5,704 bases of DNA, taken from the NCBI GenBank assembly GCA_964536465.1, contig CAZHXQ010000101.1, forward strand, positions 1 to 5,704, in the 5' to 3' direction. Shown in pieces: positions 1-5,354 of the stretch. The notes below the pieces were generated by a model. It did not search any database, was not told the DNA's origin, and saw nothing but the letters and a program-made list of their open reading frames with translations. The translations under genes and the position numbers were made by a program. The number at the start of each line of letters is the position of its first letter. Position 1 is the first letter of the stretch. Source of the stretch: Mesolinea sp964536465 (GTDB lineage Bacteria > Chloroflexota > Anaerolineae > Anaerolineales > Anaerolineaceae).

Positions 1-681
1 CTCGCATGAGCCGCACAACCCCACCCCACATCGGATCAGGGCTTCAAAGGAAAGCTGCGCCGGGATCTGGTGGCGCTTACAAAGTTCTGCCAGTGCCAGC
101 AACATCCCCGTTGGACCACAGGCATAAAGGCAGTCCGGGGGCTCATCTGAGATCGCTTGCTCTACCAGTTGCGTGACCAGCCCCCGAGTATCTTCTGATC
201 CATCTTCTGTGGCTACGCGCACTTCACAGCCCATGTCGTACAGTCTCTGCTGCATTAACAACTCCGTCTCGGTCTTGGCCCCCAGACGGACCCGCGCCTG
301 CCCGCCCTGTTTAAGTGCTTCTTTTGCCAGGAATGCAAGCGGGGCTGCCCCATATCCCCCACCTACCAGAAGATGTTTGCTGCCTGTAATCTTGAAGCCG
401 GTTCCCAATGGACCTCTGACCCAGGCACGCTCACCAGGTTTGAGCTGGTGCAGCGCAGCGCTAACCGTTCCCACGCTGCTGACCGTTATGGCCAGTGGCA
501 CTGAGGCGGCAATGCTGAAAGGTCTTTCGCCTACTTCGGGCAGCCATGCCATCACAAACTGACCTGGCCGCGCGCTTTCCAGCCTTCCTTTAAAAAGAAG
601 CGTGCGGGTATGGGCATTCTCATTGATCACATTAGCAACTTCAAAAGCTCGCATCAATCCGCTTTGTTCGTCTGGTTCCAT
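1..681 (-). CDS. pyrK: Dihydroorotate dehydrogenase electron transfer subunit PyrK, 3' end beyond the window
   Basis: Open frame of 227 codons from ATG at 681-679 running off the left edge without a stop. It encodes the flavin/iron-sulfur partner of class 1B PyrD, which passes electrons from PyrD FMN through [2Fe-2S] and FAD to NAD+. Visible in order: a ferredoxin-reductase-like FAD barrel with RPFSI at residues 53-57 (flavin-binding type motif), RGPLGTGF at 89-96, the nucleotide-binding stretch LLVGGGYGAAPL at 104-115, CGPTGML at 188-194, and the start of the iron-sulfur loop with Cys218, Cys223 and Cys226 (CGVGLCGSC). The fourth cluster cysteine expected about a dozen residues later lies outside. 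PyrK proteins are usually around 250-280 residues, so roughly 30-50 are missing. The start is supported by GAGGGG at 689-694, 7 nt upstream and overlapping the pyrD stop. A second Met at residue 10 is a weaker choice. It follows pyrD by 11 nt, so it is co-transcribed. Confidence 0.93.
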   Translation of the reverse strand, partial: MEPDEQSGLMRAFEVANVINENAHTRTLLFKGRLESARPGQFVMAWLPEVGERPFSIAASVPLAITVSSVGTVSAALHQLKPGERAWVRGPLGTGFKITGSKHLLVGGGYGAAPLAFLAKEALKQGGQARVRLGAKTETELLMQQRLYDMGCEVRVATEDGSEDTRGLVTQLVEQAISDEPPDCLYACGPTGMLLALAELCKRHQIPAQLSFEALIRCGVGLCGSCE

Positions 682-692
682 TCTCGAGCCCC

Positions 693-1616
693 TCACAATG
701 CCTTCCCGCGCATTTGCGACAGGTTTTGGTAGCCTTCTGACTGCATAAACTCTGCTAATTCCTGGGCGATTTTGGCAAAAATGGCTGGACCACCGTTGAC
801 GACCGCCGAACCTACCCCCACCAGGCTTGCGCCGGCCATGATCATCTCAGCCGCGTCCAGCCCGCACGTGACGCCACCGGTTCCAATAATAGGGACGCAG
901 ATGGCTTGTGCCAGTTCCCAGACCGATCGCAGCGCTACTGGTTTGATGGCGGGGCCGCTCAGCCCACCGGTTTTGTTTTTCAAAACCGGTCTGCCAGCGC
1001 GCGCGTCAATCAACATCGCCGGCACAGTGTTGATAGCCGTGATGGCATTAGCTCCCTCAGCCACAACTGCTCTGGCAATCTGCGACAGGTTAGGCACATT
1101 CGGCGCGAGTTTTATGCTGATTGGAAGATTGACCGCCGCGCGCACACTTCTGGTCACCGCTGCCGCGCTTGATGCGCTTGCAGAAAACGGCTCACCAAAT
1201 TCACTGGCAACATTTGGGCAAGAGATGTTGACCTCGATCAGACCGGGCTCTGCCTGCGCGACGACTTTCGCGACTTCGCCGAATTCTTCCGCTTTGCTGG
1301 CAAAGATCGAAACGAAAAGGGGCACGCCCAGCGCTTTTAAGCGGTGTTTGGTCTCAAGCAGGATTGGCAATTCCTGCTGGCAGCCGGGGTTGGTCAGCCC
1401 AATCGCATTGATCACGCTGTTGCCCCAGGCCAGGCAGACCGGGTTGGCGTGACCTTCGCGCGGCTGGGGGCCAACACTCTTGCTGGTGACCGCGCCAGCC
1501 CCTTCCCGAGCGGCCCGTTCCATCAGGCTGGCTGAGGTTCCTAAAACGCCTGAGGCAACCACCAGAGGGTTTTTGAGGACGATCCCGAGAAAGTTGGTAC
1601 GCAGAAGCTCTTCCAC
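693..1616 (-). CDS. pyrD: Dihydroorotate dehydrogenase, class 1B catalytic subunit PyrD
   Basis: A 307-residue FMN TIM-barrel enzyme, the normal length for the family, oxidising dihydroorotate to orotate in the cytosol. Seen in sequence: an N-terminal KNPLVVASG segment (15-23), KSVGPQPREG near 46-55, NAIGLTNPG at 70-78 (substrate/FMN region), the active-site loop NISCPN at 130-135 with Cys133 as the catalytic base of class 1 enzymes, SIKLAPN with Lys169, NKTGGLSGP at 214-222, and the FMN-phosphate motif GTGGV at 245-249. There is no N-terminal membrane segment, so this is not a class 2 quinone-linked enzyme. Adjacent pyrK supports class 1B (NAD+-linked). The start codon is GTG at 1616-1614, with AAAGGA at 1622-1627 five nt upstream and inside the end of pyrFE. 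Only 2 nt separate the pyrFE stop from this start, so translational coupling is likely. A perfect 10-bp inverted repeat lies inside the gene at 966-990. Confidence 0.96.
   Translation of the reverse strand: MEELLRTNFLGIVLKNPLVVASGVLGTSASLMERAAREGAGAVTSKSVGPQPREGHANPVCLAWGNSVINAIGLTNPGCQQELPILLETKHRLKALGVPLFVSIFASKAEEFGEVAKVVAQAEPGLIEVNISCPNVASEFGEPFSASASSAAAVTRSVRAAVNLPISIKLAPNVPNLSQIARAVVAEGANAITAINTVPAMLIDARAGRPVLKNKTGGLSGPAIKPVALRSVWELAQAICVPIIGTGGVTCGLDAAEMIMAGASLVGVGSAVVNGGPAIFAKIAQELAEFMQSEGYQNLSQMRGKAL
966..990 (-). repeat. Perfect 10-bp inverted repeat inside pyrD
   Basis: Arms at 966-975 and 981-990 are exact reverse complements (ACCGGTTTTG and CAAAACCGGT) around five T residues on the plus strand, which read AAAAA in the pyrD mRNA. 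The repeat lies in the codons for the conserved GRPVLKNKTGGLSG region (about residues 208-221). It would form a stable hairpin in the mRNA. No U-tract follows, so it is not a classical terminator. It may simply result from codon choice. Confidence 0.7.
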
Positions 1617-1618
1617 GG

Positions 1619-3031
1619 CTATCCTTTCAGGTAGGAGGCGACCATTTCGTAGGTGGACTGGTCGATTTTGTCTTCCTTACGCAGAACAGTCAAAATCTGG
1701 CTAAATTTCAAAACCGCCTGCGCGGCGATCCCTTCTTGCGCAAGCGCCTGCAGCCCCCCCTGTTCGCGGTCGACCAGCACCACAGCCTGATCGGCGGTCA
1801 GCCCGACCGCCTGCAAGGCGTCTCGGGTGGTCAAAAGGCTGCCACCGCTGGTGATAACGTCTTCCACCATCACAGCGCGCTGTCCAGGCTTGAAAACGCC
1901 CTCAACCATCTGACCTGTGCCGTGCTGCTTGGCCTCTTTGCGTGGGTAGACCATCGGCTTCATCAGTTTTGAGGCAGCGATCGAGGCAATTGGCAATGCC
2001 GCATACGGCACGCCAGCCAGGAAATCGTATTGCAATTTGACCAGGATGTTGAGGTAGGCGTTCACAGCCATTTCCAGCACCTCAGGGAAAGAAACCAGCC
2101 GACGCAGGTCCAGATAGACCGGCGATTGCTTCCCGCTGGCAAGGGTGAAATTCCCAAATTTGACGCAGCCGACCTCAAACAACCCTTCGATTAAAGTTTG
2201 GTAAGGCTCCTCGGTTTCGAGCAGTTGCCTGGATTGTTTGTATGAGACAACTTCAGCCCGAATCAGGTTAATTTCGTCCCTCAAAGCTGCCGCGGCCGCC
2301 CGGGGGTCTTCGGCATTCATGACCGAGCGGGAGACCGGGATGATCATGCCCAACCCGTCCTCACGCAGTCCGGCAGTCAGCGCCTGGCGCAGGTCTGCGC
2401 CCTGAGCGCCAACACCGGGGGCTAAAATCCAGGCGCCGGGGTTGATCTGGCGGACGTTCTTGAGCGCTTCTGGTTTAGTCGCCCCAACCACCAGCCCGAT
2501 CTGCCCCTGCCCACCCCAGGATTTGCTCACCGCGGCTACGTGCAGATAGAGCTCCGGTTTGCCGTGCTCCTGGATCTCGGCTGCACTGGGGTTGGAGGTC
2601 TGACAGAGCAAAAACACAGTTTTGTCCGGGTCTTCCACAAAGGGTTTGACCGAATCGCGCCCCAGATAAGGGGAAAGCGTGACGGCGTCTGCCTGGAACC
2701 ACTGATAGCAGGCTTTGGCGTAGGCTTCAGCGGTCGAGCCGATGTCGCCCCGCTTGGCATCCAAAAGCAGCGGGATGTCCTCAGGGATCATCCGCACCAC
2801 TTCCTGAAGTGCGCGCACGCCCTTGGGGCCAAATTGCTCAAAGAAGGCCATATTGGGCTTGTAGCAGCAGACCAGGTCTTTGGTTTGTTCAATCAGAGCC
2901 TCCGCCCAAACTAGCAGGCGTCCATAGACATCGTCACCCGAGGGTAAAACTTTCTGATCAGGGTCGAGACCCACACACAAAAGGGATTGGTTGCGTTCGA
3001 TTGCCCTGGTCAGTTTGCTGATAAAGTCCAT
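1619..3031 (-). CDS. pyrFE: Bifunctional orotidine-5'-phosphate decarboxylase / orotate phosphoribosyltransferase (PyrF-PyrE fusion)
   Basis: A 470-residue fusion for the last two steps of UMP synthesis: orotate plus PRPP to OMP (C-terminal half), then OMP to UMP (N-terminal half). Residues 1 to about 262 are a long, subfamily-2-type OMP decarboxylase. It has GLDPD at 21-25, YKPN at 57-60, the catalytic DAKRGD at 91-96 (Asp91, Lys93, Asp96), SPYLGRDS at 120-127, APGVGAQG at 204-211 and the phosphate-binding PVSRSVM at 232-238. After a charged linker (about 255-277), residues 278-470 are PyrE, with SGKQSPVYLDLRR at 299-311, the flexible-loop RKEAKQHGTG at 364-373 and the PRPP signature MVEDVITSGGS at 388-398. 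Both active sites look intact and the frame is continuous. ATG at 3031 has a perfect GGAGG (3036-3040) four nt upstream. The domain order is opposite to animal UMP synthase (OPRT-OMPDC). Confidence 0.96.
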   Translation of the reverse strand: MDFISKLTRAIERNQSLLCVGLDPDQKVLPSGDDVYGRLLVWAEALIEQTKDLVCCYKPNMAFFEQFGPKGVRALQEVVRMIPEDIPLLLDAKRGDIGSTAEAYAKACYQWFQADAVTLSPYLGRDSVKPFVEDPDKTVFLLCQTSNPSAAEIQEHGKPELYLHVAAVSKSWGGQGQIGLVVGATKPEALKNVRQINPGAWILAPGVGAQGADLRQALTAGLREDGLGMIIPVSRSVMNAEDPRAAAAALRDEINLIRAEVVSYKQSRQLLETEEPYQTLIEGLFEVGCVKFGNFTLASGKQSPVYLDLRRLVSFPEVLEMAVNAYLNILVKLQYDFLAGVPYAALPIASIAASKLMKPMVYPRKEAKQHGTGQMVEGVFKPGQRAVMVEDVITSGGSLLTTRDALQAVGLTADQAVVLVDREQGGLQALAQEGIAAQAVLKFSQILTVLRKEDKIDQSTYEMVASYLKG

Positions 3032-3176
3032 CTTTCCTCCGTTTTTTAGGTGCGGCCAGTCAGATTTGGGTTGCGGTTAAGCATACTCGTTTTTCCCGGA
3101 TTTTGGCGCAAACCATCCTGACGGCAGGGACATCCAAACTGGGTTTGGCTACGTTTTGCGGATAACCAACAGTTGG
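3032..3176 (-). other. 145-nt gap between pyrB and pyrFE with two small inverted repeats
   Basis: This is the only sizeable gap within the operon. Next to the pyrB stop is the near-palindrome ACCAAC-A-GTTGGT at 3165-3177. A second inverted repeat, CCAAAC-TGG-GTTTGG, lies at 3134-3148. Neither is followed by a U-run in the mRNA sense, so no intrinsic terminator is supported. I see no convincing -35/-10 pair on the minus strand. The gap ends in the strong pyrFE ribosome site. Confidence 0.5.
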
Positions 3177-4172
3177 TCAGGCCCGGCCTAAAACAGCTGC
3201 TAAAAGCGCCATGCGAATATAGAGCCCGTTTTGCACCTGACGGAAATAGGCCGCGCGGGGGTCTTTGTCAATTTTGTATTCGATCTCACCCACCCTGGGC
3301 AATGGATGCATGACGATCATATTCTCTTTGGCGCTGGTCATGAGCTCGCTGTTGATCAGGAAGTAATCTCTGACCTCTTCATATTGCGCCAGGTCGACAA
3401 AACGTTCTTTCTGAATACGGGTGACATAAAGCACATCCACGTCGCGAATGACATCTTCGACCTTGCTGAATTCGCGTACGTCCAGCTTTTTGTCAATCAG
3501 AAAGTTCGTCAGGTCCAACGGCAGGCGCAGCGTATCGGGTGAGACGAAGCGGAAGGAAACATCGTATTGCGAGAGCAACTTGGTCAGGGAATGTACCGTG
3601 CGACCATTGCGCAGATCGCCTACCATGCCTATGCGCAAGCCATCGATCCTGCCGAGTTCGCGCCGGATGGTGAACAAATCCAGCAGCCCCTGGGTAGGAT
3701 GCTCCCCGGCCCCATCGCCGGCATTGATGATGGGCACATCCACATATTTAGCCGCGGCCGCGCTGGAACCGACTTCGGGATGGCGCAAGACGATCACGTC
3801 ACAATATTGTTCCAGCGTGATCATGCTGTCGATCAGGCTCTCTCCCTTCGAGACCGAGGAATACTGGATACCTTCCGTGATCGGAATGACCTTGCCGCCC
3901 AGGCGTTCCATGGCAGCGATGAATGAAGAGCTGGTGCGGGTTGAGGGCTCGTAAAAGACACAAGCCAGAGTATAGCCCTTAAGCAGATCACAGGTGCCCC
4001 AGCGCTGACTCATCTCAAGCATTTCATTCGCGCGGGTGAAAATATAATTCAGGTCGTCTTTGCTGAATTGAGAGACCGAGAGGATGTCCTTTTTGTAAAA
4101 TCCGTTAGTAAAAAGCGGTGTTCTTTCAAAACTTTCCAGGTTGAAGAGAGGGGGTAGAACGGTGTTTTCCAT
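3177..4172 (-). CDS. pyrB: Aspartate carbamoyltransferase catalytic subunit PyrB, CAD-like
   Basis: A 331-residue enzyme joining carbamoyl phosphate to aspartate, the committed step of pyrimidine synthesis. Carbamoyl-phosphate residues are present in FYEPSTRTSSSF (73-84, STRT at 77-80) and VSKGES (107-112, Lys109). LRHP (129-132), INAGDGAGEHPTQ (149-161), MVGDLRNGRTVHS (183-195, Arg191), VTRIQKERF (250-258, Arg252 and Gln254) and HPLPRV (289-294) complete the active site. The pattern, including STRTSSSF and the C-terminal YIRMALLAAVLGR, is close to the ATCase domain of animal CAD. An N-terminal extension of about 28 residues precedes the usual start of the fold (KKDILSVSQF). ATG 4172 is chosen because GGAG (4178-4181) lies 5 nt upstream and the gene then follows the pyrC stop by 13 nt. 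An in-frame start at 4247 would overlap pyrC by 62 nt. No regulatory chain gene (pyrI) is in view. Confidence 0.95.
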   Translation of the reverse strand: MENTVLPPLFNLESFERTPLFTNGFYKKDILSVSQFSKDDLNYIFTRANEMLEMSQRWGTCDLLKGYTLACVFYEPSTRTSSSFIAAMERLGGKVIPITEGIQYSSVSKGESLIDSMITLEQYCDVIVLRHPEVGSSAAAAKYVDVPIINAGDGAGEHPTQGLLDLFTIRRELGRIDGLRIGMVGDLRNGRTVHSLTKLLSQYDVSFRFVSPDTLRLPLDLTNFLIDKKLDVREFSKVEDVIRDVDVLYVTRIQKERFVDLAQYEEVRDYFLINSELMTSAKENMIVMHPLPRVGEIEYKIDKDPRAAYFRQVQNGLYIRMALLAAVLGRA

Positions 4173-4177
4173 GAGCG

Positions 4178-4181
4178 CTCC
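4178..4181 (-). promoter_or_regulatory. Ribosome binding site that decides the pyrB start
   Basis: GGAG on the minus strand lies 5 nt upstream of ATG 4172-4170, within the 13 nt between the pyrC stop (TAA, 4188-4186) and pyrB. It favours this start over the upstream in-frame start at 4247. Confidence 0.65.
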
Positions 4182-4185
4182 GATT

Positions 4186-5226
4186 TTAAAATTGGTTTGA
4201 GGGGCCTTGGACAGTGACCAGACCGTCACGAGCAACTTCCTGTCCATACAGAACCACCTTGGTAACCCGACCGGTCATTTTCATACCAGAAAAGGGCGAC
4301 CAACCACATTTTGTGTACAGAGGGTGGTCAGGGAACTCGTAGGACGCGCTCTGATCGATTTCAATCCAGGTTTCTGGCTGGATGGGCAGGTTGAAAATTT
4401 TACGCGGGTTCTCATCGAGCAAGACGGGGATGAGATCGTAGCTCAGCCGCCCTTCTGAGGCAGCGGTCAGCAATAATGGCAGGGTCGATTCCAGCCCGGG
4501 GATGCCGGGCGGAGCAGAACTGCCTTTTTCTGTAAGCGTGTGGGGCGCGTGATCGCTGGCAACGCAGTCGATGGTCGTGCCGAGGTGTTGCCAGAGCGCG
4601 TCGACATCTTTCTGGGGCTGTAAAATCGGACGCATATCGCCTAAAGATCCCAGCCGCTTGCCGTCTTCTTGATTCAAGAAAAGGTGATGGGGCGTGACCT
4701 CGCAAGTGATTTTGACGCCCTGGGCTTTTGCCCGGGCGATCAGCTCGACTTCAGATTTGCGCGCGACATGACAGATATGGACGCCGCGTTGATAAAGCGT
4801 CGCCAGCCCGATTATGGCAGCAAGCGATTCCTCTTCCGCGTGGCAGCAAAGCGGCTTGTTTTTGGGCCAGGTGGCGAATATCTGTTCGAGTGCTGCCAGG
4901 CCCTGCACACGCAGAGGGCCATAGGTTTGATCGAGGTAGAGTTTGAGGGCTGGGGCGGCCTGACCCAGGAGGGGAAGCTGGTCAAGATGTTCGCTGGAAC
5001 CACCAGCGTATAAAAAAACATCGCACAGACTCTGGTGGTTGGCCAATTTCTGGGCGATATCCCAATCCTTCAGGGTGACTAAAGGCGGGTTGGTGTTTGG
5101 CATTGCCATGAGCCGGGTGAAACCACCGGCTAAGGCAGCCTGGGTGCCTGTGAGGTAATCTTCTTTGTGCTCTCCTCCGGGCACGCGCAGATGGACGTGA
5201 ACGTCGGTTAATCCTGGTAGTTTCAA
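4186..5226 (-). CDS. pyrC: Dihydroorotase PyrC, CAD-like type
   Basis: Zinc amidohydrolase that cyclises carbamoyl aspartate to dihydroorotate. Numbering is from the chosen TTG start (346 residues). The barrel opens with LPGLTDVHVHLR (3-14), giving metal ligands His10 and His12 and substrate Arg14. MPNTNPP at 42-48 supplies Asn44, and Lys95 in LKLYLDQTYG is the expected carboxylated bridging lysine. CHAEEE (His129), HICHVARK (Cys152, His153), TCEVTPHHLF (Glu176) and ASDHAPH (Asp225) follow. This motif set and the length, shorter than typical class I bacterial enzymes of about 420-430, resemble the CAD dihydroorotase domain. The flexible-loop Thr/Tyr (101-102) matches the CAD Thr-Phe loop. TTG 5226 has AGAGG (5231-5235) four nt upstream and begins directly at the conserved fold. 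An in-frame GTG at 5277 would add 17 residues encoded by a GC-rich hairpin and has a poorer ribosome site. It is the first gene of the operon. Confidence 0.93.
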   Translation of the reverse strand: MKLPGLTDVHVHLRVPGGEHKEDYLTGTQAALAGGFTRLMAMPNTNPPLVTLKDWDIAQKLANHQSLCDVFLYAGGSSEHLDQLPLLGQAAPALKLYLDQTYGPLRVQGLAALEQIFATWPKNKPLCCHAEEESLAAIIGLATLYQRGVHICHVARKSEVELIARAKAQGVKITCEVTPHHLFLNQEDGKRLGSLGDMRPILQPQKDVDALWQHLGTTIDCVASDHAPHTLTEKGSSAPPGIPGLESTLPLLLTAASEGRLSYDLIPVLLDENPRKIFNLPIQPETWIEIDQSASYEFPDHPLYTKCGWSPFSGMKMTGRVTKVVLYGQEVARDGLVTVQGPSNQF

Positions 5227-5230
5227 ATTG

Positions 5231-5235
5231 CCTCT
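5231..5235 (-). promoter_or_regulatory. Ribosome binding site supporting a TTG start for pyrC
   Basis: AGAGG on the minus strand, four nt before TTG 5226-5224, is the same spacing as GGAGG-ATG at pyrFE. The resulting protein starts MKLPGLTDVHVH, as expected for the family. The alternative GTG at 5277 has only a loose G-rich stretch ahead of it. Confidence 0.55.
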
Positions 5236-5256
5236 TTTGATTTTTGAGAAAGCTCT

Positions 5257-5291
5257 CCCGCCGCAGGCGGGCTTCACCGCCCACCCGGCGG
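5257..5291 (-). promoter_or_regulatory. GC-rich leader of the pyr mRNA with alternative hairpins
   Basis: Between the promoter and the pyrC ribosome site the transcript can form CCGCC-GGGTG-GGCGG (5291 to 5277) and CCCGCC-TGC-GGCGGG (5271 to 5257). A third pairing, GGCGG at 5281-5277 with CCGCC at 5270-5266, excludes both. The second hairpin can extend by GAAG/CUUU across an AGAG bulge. No run of U follows, so it is not a clear intrinsic terminator. I see no PyrR-type binding loop. A role in controlling pyrC expression is inference. Confidence 0.5.
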
Positions 5292-5307
5292 ATAGTTAAA
5301 CCGATCA

Positions 5308-5337
5308 ATTATAGCCGTTATTCGAGGATATCGTCAA
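5308..5337 (-). promoter_or_regulatory. Sigma70-type promoter of the pyr operon
   Basis: On the minus strand, -35 TTGACG (5337-5332, five of six consensus bases) and a perfect -10 TATAAT (5313-5308) are separated by 18 bp. Transcription would begin near 5300-5302 and give a leader of about 75 nt before the pyrC TTG. No other minus-strand site near pyrC is comparable. Confidence 0.82.
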
Positions 5338-5354
5338 GCAAAATCAGCAAAATC
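5337..5354. repeat. Perfect 9-bp tandem repeat abutting the pyr -35 box
   Basis: AGCAAAATC occurs twice head to tail (5337-5345 and 5346-5354). In the pyr mRNA sense it reads GATTTTGCT twice, immediately upstream of TTGACG and sharing one base with it. The position suits a regulator site or an A/T-rich upstream promoter element. It is not repeated elsewhere in the window that I can see. Confidence 0.65.

Noticed and set aside
173..562. Plus-strand 129-codon frame
   Set aside because: It lies antisense to pyrK, whose minus-strand frame carries clear family motifs throughout; the plus translation has no recognisable domain.
772..1452. Plus-strand 226-codon frame
   Set aside because: Antisense shadow of pyrD; alanine/threonine-rich low-complexity translation typical of the opposite strand of a GC-rich gene.
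2540..2914. Plus-strand 124-codon frame
   Set aside because: Antisense to the PyrF part of the fusion gene, with no motifs or ribosome site.
3046..3084. 12-residue mini-ORF (MLNRNPNLTGRT) before pyrFE, as a leader peptide
   Set aside because: Weak ribosome site, no attenuator hairpins overlapping it, and this length is common by chance.
3060..3110. Internal minus-strand promoter before pyrFE with TATGCT as -10
   Set aside because: No acceptable -35 at 16-19 bp upstream; the gap sequence gives no other good pair.
3448..3954. Plus-strand 168-codon frame
   Set aside because: Antisense to the core of pyrB and rich in Ser/Arg/Pro; no independent support.
4173..4247. 25-residue N-terminal extension of PyrB from a start at 4247
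   Set aside because: It would overlap pyrC by 62 nt, and ATG 4172 has a well-placed GGAG within the intergenic gap.
5248..5275. Intrinsic terminator or attenuator in the pyr leader
   Set aside because: The GC-rich stem is followed by AGAGCUUUCUC rather than a run of U, so a terminator cannot be claimed.
4982..5308. Minus-strand 108-codon frame overlapping the start of pyrC
   Set aside because: Arg-rich out-of-frame reading of pyrC and its leader; the frame would begin at or before the expected transcription start.
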